Positions 26,870-36,055 of a stretch of 61,660 nt of DNA are shown one piece after another (the first letter of the stretch is position 1; every line of letters starts with the position of its first letter). Source of the DNA: Fulvivirga sp. M361 (GTDB lineage Bacteria > Bacteroidota > Bacteroidia > Cytophagales > Cyclobacteriaceae); assembly GCF_007097395.1 (NCBI RefSeq), contig NZ_VKDC01000036.1:1-61660 (forward strand). Direction: 5' to 3'. Both the position numbers and the translations under genes were made by a program. The notes under the pieces are model-generated. The model was not told the DNA's origin and did no database searches. It worked only from the letters and a program-made list of their open reading frames with translations.

Positions 26870-27640
26870 ATGCGTCGTATCAGAGTAATTCCCATACTCC
26901 TTCTTTCTAATGGAGGTCTTGTGAAAACGGCACGATTTAAGAAACCAAACTATATTGGTGACCCAATCAATGCCGTAAGGATCTTCAATGATAAGGAGGT
27001 AGATGAGTTGGCGTTATTAGATATAGAAGCTTCCGGCTTAGGTAAGGAACCAAATTTTGAAAAGATCAAAAATGTTGTTTCAGAAGCTTTTATGCCAATG
27101 GCATATGGTGGAGGAATTAAGACATTAGACCATATTAAGTCAATCTTTAGAGTTGGTATTGAGAAAGTGGTCATCAATACTATGGCAGGGCGTGACCCTG
27201 GCTTACTTGAGCGAGGTGCTGCCATATATGGTTCACAGAGCATCGCCGTATCTATGGACGTTAAGAAAGACTTTTTGGGTAAATACAGGGTTTATCTGAA
27301 CAAAGGAAAAGAAAAGGTCAGGCTCAGCCCGGTAGAATATGCAAAACGGGCAGAATCCTTTGGAGCCGGTGAGATCATTATTACCTCTATTGATAGAGAA
27401 GGTACTTATTTGGGCTATGACCTTGACCTGGTCAATCAGGTAAGTGCAGCGATTCAAATACCTTTGGTAGTTAATGGAGGTGCCCGAAATATTAACGATT
27501 TTCTTATCGCTGCTCAGGCCGGTGCATCTGCAACAGCAGCAGGAAGCTTGTTCGTTTATAGCTCAGATGAAAAGGGAGTCATGATCAACTATCCAAAGCA
27601 GCATGAGCTGACAGACCATTTATATTCAAAATTAAATTGA
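26870..27640 (+). CDS. HisF-like cyclase subunit paralogue for sugar amidination
   Basis: 256 residues, a (beta/alpha)8 barrel resembling HisF (RVIPILLLSNGGLVKT, ELALLDIEAS, MAYGGGIKT, EIIITSIDREGTYLGYDLDL, VVNGGARNINDF). In HisF the early Asp and the later Asp in the SIDRDGT motif are catalytic; here D at SIDREGT is retained. Together with the HisH-like protein it forms an ammonia channel toward the WbpG-like enzyme. This trio is known from Pseudomonas aeruginosa O5 and similar loci. Confidence 0.87.
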   Translation: MRRIRVIPILLLSNGGLVKTARFKKPNYIGDPINAVRIFNDKEVDELALLDIEASGLGKEPNFEKIKNVVSEAFMPMAYGGGIKTLDHIKSIFRVGIEKVVINTMAGRDPGLLERGAAIYGSQSIAVSMDVKKDFLGKYRVYLNKGKEKVRLSPVEYAKRAESFGAGEIIITSIDREGTYLGYDLDLVNQVSAAIQIPLVVNGGARNINDFLIAAQAGASATAAGSLFVYSSDEKGVMINYPKQHELTDHLYSKLN

Positions 27641-27704
27641 TACACCTCCAGGCTTCCAAAGGTTTTAGACAGTTTCTTTATTATTTAGGATTTGAATTTT
27701 ATTT

Positions 27705-28904
27705 ATGATGAAAACTGATTCATCAGATAATATTATTAAAGATAGTTTCTATCATCCTGGACTGTTAAGCGACAGGTCCTATCAAATGTGTTCCAAAACC
27801 ATAATGGACACCACCGACCCCAATATAGATTTTGATGAAAAAGGGGTTTCCAATCATTACTATCAATATGAGCTGGCGGCTAGTCAGAATCTTTTGCCAG
27901 AACCTCGGCGGTCGCAAGAATTAGAACGATTGGTATCAGTTATCAAAAAGAATGGAAAAGGAAAAAAATATGATTGCCTGATAGGGCTTAGCGGAGGAGT
28001 AGATAGTTCCTATGTGGCATGGCTCGTTCATGATCTGGGATTAAGACCACTTGCTGTGCACCTTGATAATGGGTGGAATACTGAATTGGCCGTGCACAAT
28101 GTTCACGAAATTGTGAGTAGATTAAATTTTCGCTTACATACGCTTGTGGTTAACTGGGAAGAATTTAAAGATATTCAGTTGGCCTATTTAAAAGCTTCTG
28201 TGGTTGATATTGAGGTAGTATCTGATCATGCTATTTTTGCTACAATGTATAAGCTGGCCAAAGAGCGGAACATCCCTTATATCATATCAGGGACCAACAT
28301 TGTAACAGAAGAGATAATGCCATCTTCCTGGTTATATCATAAAATGGATTATGCCAACCTTAAAGATATTCACCGGCAATTTGGAACAACAAAACTGAAA
28401 ACATACCCTACTTTTAATTTCAGGAAATACGTGTACTACAGCGCTGTTTTTGGTCTTGTACCCATATCTATTTTGAATTATACAGATTATATCAAGTCCG
28501 AAGCTAAGAAGACAATAATATCAGAATTAGACTGGCGCGATTATGGAGGTAAACATTATGAATCTCTTTTTACAAAATTTTATCAAGCTTACATTTTACC
28601 TCAAAAATTTGGCATTGATAAGCGGAAGGCGCATTTAAGTACTTTAATATGCTCAGGGCAAATGACCAGGGCAGAAGCACTGGATGAGCTCAAAAAACCT
28701 TTATATGATCAACAGCAATTAGAGGAAGACAAGGAATATGTATTGAAGAAATTTGAATTATCAGAAGTGGAGTTTGAAGATATCATGAAAACCCCTCCAA
28801 GGCCGCATAGTGATTTCAAGTCGGATATACCATTGAAAAAGAAGTATATGGAATTACTAAAAAAAACATCATCATTCAGACGCTTTTTTAAATCAGGTAA
28901 ATGA
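27705..28904 (+). CDS. N-acetyl-sugar amidotransferase (WbpG/PseA-like) with degenerate zinc site
   Basis: 399 residues from ATG 27705. The ATP-pyrophosphatase P-loop SGGVDS (96-101) and HLDNGWNTELA are intact. Family members open with a four-Cys zinc motif (CxRC ... GVCNHC) around an invariant MDT(S/T)DP; here MDTTDP is kept but the four positions read C29, T32, S49 and Y52, so three Cys are lost. Converts an acetamido group into an acetamidino group using ATP and ammonia from HisH/HisF-like partners just upstream. Overlaps the Gfo/Idh gene by 4 bp. Confidence 0.87.
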   Translation: MMKTDSSDNIIKDSFYHPGLLSDRSYQMCSKTIMDTTDPNIDFDEKGVSNHYYQYELAASQNLLPEPRRSQELERLVSVIKKNGKGKKYDCLIGLSGGVDSSYVAWLVHDLGLRPLAVHLDNGWNTELAVHNVHEIVSRLNFRLHTLVVNWEEFKDIQLAYLKASVVDIEVVSDHAIFATMYKLAKERNIPYIISGTNIVTEEIMPSSWLYHKMDYANLKDIHRQFGTTKLKTYPTFNFRKYVYYSAVFGLVPISILNYTDYIKSEAKKTIISELDWRDYGGKHYESLFTKFYQAYILPQKFGIDKRKAHLSTLICSGQMTRAEALDELKKPLYDQQQLEEDKEYVLKKFELSEVEFEDIMKTPPRPHSDFKSDIPLKKKYMELLKKTSSFRRFFKSGK

Positions 28905-29923
28905 ATAATAAGGAATTGAAATTCGGGTTGATTGGCTGCGGACGTATTGCCGACAGACATGCCCGGCATATAGCTAATAGTGGAAATCTGGTAGCCGTTT
29001 GTGATATTGAAGTGGATAAAGCGAAGAAACTGGCTTCGGAATATAACTCACATTTTTATACGAATATCTCCGAGCTATTATCCAAAGAACCGGAAATTGA
29101 TGTGGTCTCCATTTGTACACCTAATGGACTCCATGCAACACATACGATTGCTTCATTAAAGGCAGGAAAACATGTACTTTGTGAAAAACCCATGGCTATA
29201 TCTGTATATGATTGTGGTGAAATGATCAAAGAAGCCGAAAAGGCGAACAAAAGGCTGTTTATTGTCAAACAGAATAGGTTCAATCCTCCGGTTGAAGCCG
29301 TAAAAAACCTGCTTGATGAAGGGAAACTTGGTAGAATATATAATGTTCAATTGAATTGTTTCTGGAATAGAAACGAAGCATATTATAATAATAGTTGGAA
29401 AGGTACCAGAGATATTGACGGAGGAACTCTTTATACACAATTCAGTCATTTTATCGACTTAGTTTACTGGCTGGTAGGAGATGTGAAAAATGCGCATGCC
29501 CTTCTGGGTAATTATGGTCATAAAGGTATAATTGAATTTGAAGATACAGGTGTAGTGAACCTCGAGTTTTACAATAATGTGATAGGAACTATACATTATA
29601 GTGTAAACAGCTTTGATAAAAATATGGAAGGCTCTTTAACCATTTTTGGAGAGAAGGGAACAGTGAAGATTGGAGGTCAATATTTGAATGAACTTGAATA
29701 TCAAAGCATTGATGACTTTCTAATAGAAGACCTGGCCCAGGGCAATCCTCCCAATAATTATGGTCAGTATCAAGGCTCAATGAGTAATCATGACAAAGTG
29801 TATGAAAATGTTGTTGAAGTACTGACGAACGGTGGTGTAATAGCTACTAATGGATTTGAAGGTTTAAAGACCGTTGAGATTATTGATAAAATATATTCCA
29901 GCGCTAAATGGGTAGCACGTTGA
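28901..29923 (+). CDS. Gfo/Idh/MocA-family UDP-sugar 3-dehydrogenase (WbpB-like)
   Basis: 340 residues. NAD-binding GLIGCGRIADRHARHI at the N-terminus and the family's HVLCEKPMAI motif at about residue 90-99. Followed immediately by a WbpD-like acetyltransferase and a WbpE-like aminotransferase, the order that converts UDP-GlcNAcA to UDP-2,3-diacetamido-2,3-dideoxy-glucuronic acid in P. aeruginosa and Bordetella. It would oxidise C3 of UDP-GlcNAcA. The required UDP-GlcNAc 6-dehydrogenase (WbpA) is not in the window. Confidence 0.88.
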   Translation: MNNKELKFGLIGCGRIADRHARHIANSGNLVAVCDIEVDKAKKLASEYNSHFYTNISELLSKEPEIDVVSICTPNGLHATHTIASLKAGKHVLCEKPMAISVYDCGEMIKEAEKANKRLFIVKQNRFNPPVEAVKNLLDEGKLGRIYNVQLNCFWNRNEAYYNNSWKGTRDIDGGTLYTQFSHFIDLVYWLVGDVKNAHALLGNYGHKGIIEFEDTGVVNLEFYNNVIGTIHYSVNSFDKNMEGSLTIFGEKGTVKIGGQYLNELEYQSIDDFLIEDLAQGNPPNNYGQYQGSMSNHDKVYENVVEVLTNGGVIATNGFEGLKTVEIIDKIYSSAKWVAR

Positions 29924-29944
29924 CAATATTTTGGTATTTGAAAT

Positions 29945-30409
29945 ATGAATGAACCTAGTTTGATACCTTCTTCCATTCGGGAAGTCCAATTTGGAGAGGA
30001 TGTGAAAATTGTTGAACCCGTCAATCTTTACGAATGTTCGATAGGAAATAACTGTTTTGTAGGTCCATTTGTGGAAATTCAAAAAGGAGTTGTTGTTGGG
30101 GATAATACTAAAATTCAGTCGCATTCTTTTATCTGTGAACTGGTGAAAATAGGGGATGGTTGTTTTATTGCGCATGGCGTAATGTTCATTAATGACGTGT
30201 TTGGCTCAGGGGGTCCCGCCGGAGGTGACTTAAGCAAGTGGAGGAGTACTCTTATAGGCAATAATGTATCTATAGGCTCTAACGCCACCATATTACCAGT
30301 CAATATCTGTGACAATGTTGTAATTGGTGCAGGGGCTGTAGTTACCAAAGATATTGACCTGCCGGGCATATATGCCGGTAACCCTGCTAAGCTCTTACGA
30401 AAACTGTAG
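29945..30409 (+). CDS. UDP-3-amino-sugar N-acetyltransferase (WbpD-like)
   Basis: 154 residues from ATG 29945; a compact left-handed beta-helix (VGPFVEIQKGVVVGDNTKIQSHSFI, GVMFINDVFGSGG, SIGSNATILPVNICDNVVIGAGAVV). The MFINDVF-type loop and the short length match WbpD/WlbB. Transfers acetyl to the 3-amino group of UDP-GlcNAc3NA. Between WbpB-like and WbpE-like genes. Confidence 0.86.
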   Translation: MNEPSLIPSSIREVQFGEDVKIVEPVNLYECSIGNNCFVGPFVEIQKGVVVGDNTKIQSHSFICELVKIGDGCFIAHGVMFINDVFGSGGPAGGDLSKWRSTLIGNNVSIGSNATILPVNICDNVVIGAGAVVTKDIDLPGIYAGNPAKLLRKL

Positions 30410-30458
30410 TAATCCATTTGTTTGTGTGTAAGCTTCTATACTTTCCCTTAAAATTTCC

Positions 30459-31580
30459 ATGAAAATACCTTTAGTAGATTTATATGCTCAATATCAATTA
30501 ATTAAACCTGAAATTGATGAAGCAATAGAAAGTGTCATCAAAAAATCATCGTTCATACGTGGTGAATATGTACAGGAATTTGAAAAAGGTTTTAGTGAAT
30601 TACTAGGTGTGAAGCATTGTATTTCATGCGGTAATGGCACCGATGCACTTTACATAGCTATGAAAATGATGGGTATTGGCCCTGGAGATGAGATCATTAC
30701 TACATCCCATAGCTGGATTGCCACATCTGAAACAATATCGCAGACGGGAGCAAAGGTCGTTTTTGTAGACACGGAAAGAGACACTTTCACCATTGATGTT
30801 AATCAAATAGAGCCTAAAATCAATTCAAGAACAAAGGCAATCATTCCTGTACATTTATACGGACATCCGGCGGAGATGGAACCTATAATGGAAATAGCGA
30901 AAAAGTATGGATTAAAGGTAATTGAAGATTGTGCCCAGGCTCACCTGGCTGAATATATGGGAACTAAAGTAGGAGGTATAGGTGATATTGCCACTTATAG
31001 TTTTTATCCTGGGAAAAATCTAGGTGCTTATGGGGATGCAGGCGCTATAGTCACTAATGATGCTACATTGGCCGAGAAATGCAGAAAGTTCGCCAATCAT
31101 GGGGCTTTAATAAAACACGAGCATCATATGGAAGGTATCAACAGTCGTCTGGATGGTTTACAGGCCGCTATCCTTAATGTAAAACTGAAATACCTTGAAG
31201 AATGGACCGCGCAACGTATAAAATGGGCGAATATGTATGATCAACTACTTCATGATATTGATGGTATTCAAATACCTGGCAAAAAAGAAGGTTGCAGACA
31301 TGTATACCATTTGTATGTCATTAGAACCAGAAAACGAGACGCACTGAAGGAATATCTTGCCGATCATGGTATAGGTACCACCATTCAGTATCCGACAGCT
31401 TTGCCATTCCTACCTGCATACAAATACCTGGAACACTCCCCCAAAGATTTTGAAGTATCTTTTGATCATCAAGATACTATATTGTCCATTCCGTTATATC
31501 CCGAGTTGGACGAACAGAAAGTGCAGTATGTCGCAAGTCATATGAAACAGTTTTATTACCTGAATGGAGCTAAAGGGTAA
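30459..31580 (+). CDS. UDP-2-acetamido-2-deoxy-3-oxo-glucuronate aminotransferase (WbpE-like)
   Basis: 373 residues, DegT family. Begins KIPLVDLYAQYQLIKPEIDEAI, very like WbpE/WlbC. PLP contacts: GNGTDALYIAMK, IEDCAQAHLAEY and the Schiff-base Lys in SFYPGKNLGAYGDAGA. Converts the WbpB product to UDP-GlcNAc3NA with glutamate as donor. The three enzymes WbpB/E/D are all present here, which supports the assignment. Confidence 0.9.
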   Translation: MKIPLVDLYAQYQLIKPEIDEAIESVIKKSSFIRGEYVQEFEKGFSELLGVKHCISCGNGTDALYIAMKMMGIGPGDEIITTSHSWIATSETISQTGAKVVFVDTERDTFTIDVNQIEPKINSRTKAIIPVHLYGHPAEMEPIMEIAKKYGLKVIEDCAQAHLAEYMGTKVGGIGDIATYSFYPGKNLGAYGDAGAIVTNDATLAEKCRKFANHGALIKHEHHMEGINSRLDGLQAAILNVKLKYLEEWTAQRIKWANMYDQLLHDIDGIQIPGKKEGCRHVYHLYVIRTRKRDALKEYLADHGIGTTIQYPTALPFLPAYKYLEHSPKDFEVSFDHQDTILSIPLYPELDEQKVQYVASHMKQFYYLNGAKG

Positions 31581-32706
31581 AAAAATAATGCTGATTTCAC
31601 CTCAACCCTGGGGTGTACTGCACTTATCCAAACATCATTATGCCATTGAGCTGGCAAAAGCAGGGAATACGGTGTACTTTGTAGCTCCACCTGACAATGG
31701 AGCGAAATCTTTTACCTTGAACCGGATTGAAGGATACAACGGGCTATTTGAAGTGAGGCATAAGCTGGACTTCAAAAGTAGTTTACGTTTCAGGTTTAGG
31801 TGGATATATGATCTTTATATGAAGCGGCATGTAGGAAGGCTCATAAATTGGCTTGGTTTCATTCCTGATGTAACGTGGTGCTTTGACCCTAATACTTATT
31901 CTAATCTCAAATGGTTTAGAGCTCCCCTTAAAATTTATCATCCTGTAGACCCAATTGTACGAGCTGATCAGATAAAACCTGCATATTCGGCAGACATTGT
32001 TTTCTCCGTTTCGCAGAAGATATTATCGGCTTTTAAATATGTGAAGGTACCACAGTATTTTATCAACCATGGGCTGAGCAAACCATTTGAAGAGCAGGCA
32101 TTAAAAAAACTTAAAAATAAGAACCAGTACATTCCCGGGAAGCCGGTTAAGGTGGGTTATGTGGGAAACCTGTTACGTGATGTTATAGACAGGAAAATTG
32201 TGATTAGGATCATTGAAAATAACCCGCAGGCAAGATTTTATTTTTGGGGCCCATTTAAAGCAGTACAAAGTAACATAGACGGGACTAATGATCAGGACAC
32301 CACGGCATTTATTACTATGCTTCATTCGTTGCAGAATGTAGTCTTATATGGTCCAAAATCTCCGGAAGAACTTGCTATTGAAATCCAGGACATGGATATT
32401 TTCTTTTTCACCTATAAACTCATCGATGGATTATCTGACCGATCCAATTCTCATAAAATACTGGAGTATCTTAGTACGGGTAAAGGAGTATTTTCCTGCA
32501 ACATAGAATCTTATAAAGACCTGGACCTTCTCCACATGACCAGCGAAAGTGCAGACGCACAATTACCCGAAAAAATTGGCAATGGGATAGAAGATCTGAG
32601 TGTAATTAACTCACCACAAAGAATGAAAGATAGGATTGAGTATGCCCTTGAAAATACATATTGCAAGCAAATAAATAGGATCCAATTGCATTTAAATACT
32701 AAATGA
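31564..32706 (+). CDS. Glycosyltransferase, GT-B fold
   Basis: 380 residues from ATG 31564, overlapping the aminotransferase by 17 bp. N-terminal half: KIMLISPQPWGVLHLSKHHYAIELAKAGN. C-terminal half: VGYVGNLLRDVIDRKIV, RFYFWGPF, and a donor-binding loop SDRSNSHKILEYLSTGKGVF. The look is that of family 4/TuaH-like transferases. Adds a sugar to the growing repeat; specificity unknown. Confidence 0.82.
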   Translation: MELKGKKIMLISPQPWGVLHLSKHHYAIELAKAGNTVYFVAPPDNGAKSFTLNRIEGYNGLFEVRHKLDFKSSLRFRFRWIYDLYMKRHVGRLINWLGFIPDVTWCFDPNTYSNLKWFRAPLKIYHPVDPIVRADQIKPAYSADIVFSVSQKILSAFKYVKVPQYFINHGLSKPFEEQALKKLKNKNQYIPGKPVKVGYVGNLLRDVIDRKIVIRIIENNPQARFYFWGPFKAVQSNIDGTNDQDTTAFITMLHSLQNVVLYGPKSPEELAIEIQDMDIFFFTYKLIDGLSDRSNSHKILEYLSTGKGVFSCNIESYKDLDLLHMTSESADAQLPEKIGNGIEDLSVINSPQRMKDRIEYALENTYCKQINRIQLHLNTK

Positions 32707-33806
32707 GAATTAACTACATCAGCAACCTTCCTTTAGATGAGGTCAGTGGTGGATGGAGTGGTATTAACTTCAGAATTTATCAGGAACTTACTAAACACTT
32801 CGAAGTAAATTATGTCGGACCAATTAATCCTGACAGCTTTTTTTTAGAGAAGGGTATTTCTAAGTTCAAAAGACTAACCGGCTCCAAAGGATCTTTTCAT
32901 TTCTTTTCGGAAAGGAGATTGAAAAAGATCAAAGAGCTTGTCAAAGGACAACTTAAAGAAGGACATTATAATTTTTTCTTTGGCCAGACTCCCTGGATCG
33001 GTTGCGATTTTTCGACTCCTTATGGTACATATATGGATGCCGCTTTTCCAACCTACATGGAAGTATATTCAGATGTCAATAGTTTCCTGGATTCTGACCT
33101 TGACAGGATTAACAAAAAAGAAGAAGAATGGCTCGGGCGAGCTAAGCATCTTTTTATGGGCTCAAATTGGGCCTGGGAAGAGATGAACAAATATTACACC
33201 ATCGACAACAGTAAAAAACGTATTGTTAAGGTCGGAGGCAATATATCCTTACCCTCAGAAGATAAATATCGAAATGAAACGATCTTACTTTTCATATCAC
33301 TGAATTTTGAGAGAAAAGGTGGATATACATGTGTTAAGATATTTGAAGAATTTAGAAAAATTTACCCGGAAGCTGAGCTTTTTATCATAGGGCAAAAACC
33401 CCCTGAAGAGGTATTAGGCAAAGCAGGTGTAAAATACCAGGGACTTTTGGATAAAAACAACCCTGAAGATCTTAATAAGTTCATTTCAATTCTGGAAAGA
33501 GCATTTTTCTTAATTCACCCAACAGTTATGGATACAATGGGTGCAGTCATTATTGAGGCGGGATATTTTGGATGCCCCACATTAGCGCCAGACTCATTTG
33601 GTATTCCCGACTTGCTTCTGGACGGAAAAACGGGAATTTTGATTGAAAATGTAAATGACCCTCAATTATATCTTAAAGAATTACTCTTTTATAAACATAA
33701 TCAAGAACCTTATCTCAAGATGCGTGATACTGCGATGACTTATTGTCAGATGGAACTGACGTATTCAAAAGTGGTTTCTAAGATTGTTGACGAAATAAAT
33801 CCGTGA
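32703..33806 (+). CDS. GT4-family glycosyltransferase
   Basis: 367 residues; ATGA overlap with the previous gene. GT-B signatures: ILLFISLNFERKGGYTCVKIFEEF at the start of the second domain and HPTVMDTMGAVIIEAGYFGCPTLAP with the conserved Glu near the nucleotide diphosphate. Cytoplasmic; donor and acceptor unknown. Ends in a GTGA overlap with the WecF-like gene. Confidence 0.88.
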   Translation: MRINYISNLPLDEVSGGWSGINFRIYQELTKHFEVNYVGPINPDSFFLEKGISKFKRLTGSKGSFHFFSERRLKKIKELVKGQLKEGHYNFFFGQTPWIGCDFSTPYGTYMDAAFPTYMEVYSDVNSFLDSDLDRINKKEEEWLGRAKHLFMGSNWAWEEMNKYYTIDNSKKRIVKVGGNISLPSEDKYRNETILLFISLNFERKGGYTCVKIFEEFRKIYPEAELFIIGQKPPEEVLGKAGVKYQGLLDKNNPEDLNKFISILERAFFLIHPTVMDTMGAVIIEAGYFGCPTLAPDSFGIPDLLLDGKTGILIENVNDPQLYLKELLFYKHNQEPYLKMRDTAMTYCQMELTYSKVVSKIVDEINP

Positions 33807-34936
33807 ATGAGTACTTACACATTTGTGGCGATGAAAAGTTCATTGACTTTGCCATTACACAATTCAACAAAAACACTTTTGCAAAACATACCTTCTATGT
33901 AGTTAGCGATAAAAGGGAGCTAGAATATATTACCAATGTTAAGCAAGTTAGCATAAAGTTAGCTGATGATATCATAAATGAATTAGCAAATAATACACCA
34001 TTTAACGGTGTCTTTTTTCACTATCTGGACAGTGATAAATTACCAATATTGCAAGCTATGCCGGACAACATCCTCAAAATCTGGATGTTTTGGGGGCAGG
34101 ATGCGCAAAAAATAATTTATGACCGTAGCTACCTTTTCAAAACATGGTTATTGAGTTATAAGATCTTTGGATTAAAAGAGTTTTTATGGCCATTTGTTAA
34201 CCCGATAAGGAGGTCTTTATTCAGATATACCAGCAAATGGCAAGTATTGAATAAAATTGATTACTGTGTGCCGGTAATTAAAAAAGAAGCTGAATTATTA
34301 AAGAAAAAGCTAAAGTTAAGCTTTGATATCTTATCTTTTACTTATGGGTCTTTACAGGAAAACTTTGGTGATTCACTACATAGTTCTGCCATCAAAGGAG
34401 CCGGTATTCTAATTGGTAACTCAAGTTCTCTTGCATCTAACCATATAGATACATTCGATGTTGTGTCCAATTATCTGGACACTCTTGAACAGGTCACCGT
34501 ACCATTGAATTATGGTAATGCGAAATATGCTGACTCAATTGAAAAGGTTGGGTTTAAGGTTTTTGGGGAGAAATTCAATCCAATAAGACAATACCTGCCC
34601 CGGGATAAGTACATTGAGAAAATGTCAACCTGCAGGTACTTCGTTTTTAATCACTTACGTCAGCAGGCCCTGGGGAATATTATGTTGTCTCTATGGATGG
34701 GGGGTATTGTATTCATGAATTCGAAAAGTATTTTGTATCAACATTTGAAATCAAAAGGCTTTAAAATTTATAATATGAATGAAATTCATCACCTTCTATC
34801 CTGGGAAGGTTACACTGACGACTTCTTCGAACAAGTCAAACAACATAATAGGAAGTTGCTGGACTCTGAATATGGTGAAAAAGCTGTAATAGATAAAACG
34901 AATATGTTATTAAAATGCCTTGATGTGGGAGAGTAA
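33803..34936 (+). CDS. TDP-Fuc4NAc:lipid-II Fuc4NAc transferase-like protein (WecF, GT56)
   Basis: 377 residues from GTG 33803 (GTGA overlap with the previous stop). WecF-like marks are ILKIWMFWGQD early, GAGILIGNSSSLASNHIDTF in the middle, TVPLNYGNAKYADSI and FVFNHLRQQALGNIMLSLWMGG. In enterobacteria WecF adds Fuc4NAc to lipid-linked ManNAcA-GlcNAc. Here the uronic acid could be the product of the WbpB/D/E genes, and Fuc4NAc could come from the aminotransferase/acetyltransferase pair at 19667-21366; both are inferences. An 81-bp gap without evident features follows. Confidence 0.83.
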   Translation: MNEYLHICGDEKFIDFAITQFNKNTFAKHTFYVVSDKRELEYITNVKQVSIKLADDIINELANNTPFNGVFFHYLDSDKLPILQAMPDNILKIWMFWGQDAQKIIYDRSYLFKTWLLSYKIFGLKEFLWPFVNPIRRSLFRYTSKWQVLNKIDYCVPVIKKEAELLKKKLKLSFDILSFTYGSLQENFGDSLHSSAIKGAGILIGNSSSLASNHIDTFDVVSNYLDTLEQVTVPLNYGNAKYADSIEKVGFKVFGEKFNPIRQYLPRDKYIEKMSTCRYFVFNHLRQQALGNIMLSLWMGGIVFMNSKSILYQHLKSKGFKIYNMNEIHHLLSWEGYTDDFFEQVKQHNRKLLDSEYGEKAVIDKTNMLLKCLDVGE

Positions 34937-35017
34937 CCTGTGGGCGTTGTCAATAAATTTATGTTGGTATGAAAAGGTATTACTCAACCCTGCTTCAATT
35001 TTTACTTTGCATTGTGA

Positions 35018-36037
35018 ATGATTAGTTCCGTTCTATACATTGGTCAGCATCAGGAAGGTTCAACTTCTCGAATGAGAGCTACAGCAATACGTGAAATATT
35101 GAATAAAGCCAGGTTCAGGGTTATTGACACTAACGCTCCATACCATAAGTCCAACCCGGTGTTCAGGTCAATTGCTTTTCGATATAAAACAGGGCCACTC
35201 ATCCCTAAGATTAATAGTTATGTGATTAACAACCTGGGGGATGAATCTTATGACATTATTTGGGTAGACAAAGCAGTTTATATTTCTCCGAAGACTACAG
35301 ATATTTTAAGGTCGAGGACTAAGCTTTTAATACACTTTACTCCTGATCCGGCGTTTACTTTTCATAAGTCTTCATTGTTTTATTTATCATTACCTAAGTA
35401 TGATTACGCCATTACTACCAAGAGCTACGAGCTGGATTTTTATCATAAACACCTCGATAAGGACAAGGTATATTTTATGTACCAGGGTTATGACCCTCAA
35501 GTACATCAAAACTCTGTTCAATTTAAAGATCGTGACCTTAGTATTGTTTTTATAGGCCATGCCGAACATGAACGTTTCCAAATGATGCAAACCTTGCTTA
35601 ACAATCAGTTTCATATTCGATTGGCCGGAAGGAATTGGAGTAAGTTTGCAAAAAAAAATAAGCATGTAAAGCATTTAGATTTTCGTGGGGAAGGTTTGTA
35701 CGGACCAGGTTATGTTTCCGCTTTAAATAACTCCAAATATTCCTGGGGGGCCCTTTCAAAATGGGTGCCTGAAAAACATACTACCAGGACATTTGAAATT
35801 CCGGCTTGTGGCTCAGCCTTAATTTCTGAAAGAACGACTGAAATTCAGGATATATTTTCTGATGACGAGGTGATTTTTTACTCAAACCTTGATGATCTTC
35901 AGGAAAAGATCAGGTGGTACAATACACACCCGGATGAGCTCGAAAAACTTGCAGGGCTGGGCTATTCAAAAGTAGTTTCGGCAGGACTTGACTATAGAAG
36001 TCAAATTGAGAAGATGTTTGATAAAATTTTCCAATAA
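35018..36037 (+). CDS. CgeB-like glycosyltransferase
   Basis: 339 residues from ATG 35018. N-terminal VLYIGQHQEGSTSRMRATAI and C-terminal GALSKWVPEKHTTRTFEIPACGSALISERTTEI, DDEVIFYSNLDDLQEKIRWY; the latter matches the glycosyl-transferase-1 variant found in CgeB-like proteins. The Glu of FEIPACG is the likely donor-site residue. Role in assembling this glycan is inferred from context. Confidence 0.85.
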   Translation: MISSVLYIGQHQEGSTSRMRATAIREILNKARFRVIDTNAPYHKSNPVFRSIAFRYKTGPLIPKINSYVINNLGDESYDIIWVDKAVYISPKTTDILRSRTKLLIHFTPDPAFTFHKSSLFYLSLPKYDYAITTKSYELDFYHKHLDKDKVYFMYQGYDPQVHQNSVQFKDRDLSIVFIGHAEHERFQMMQTLLNNQFHIRLAGRNWSKFAKKNKHVKHLDFRGEGLYGPGYVSALNNSKYSWGALSKWVPEKHTTRTFEIPACGSALISERTTEIQDIFSDDEVIFYSNLDDLQEKIRWYNTHPDELEKLAGLGYSKVVSAGLDYRSQIEKMFDKIFQ

Positions 36038-36055
36038 CATTAGGTCATTGTAACG

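Noticed and set aside
26240-27640. HisH and HisF as histidine biosynthesis genes
   Set aside because: They sit next to a WbpG-like amidotransferase and WbpB/D/E-like genes, with no other his genes, which is the arrangement of sugar amidination paralogues.
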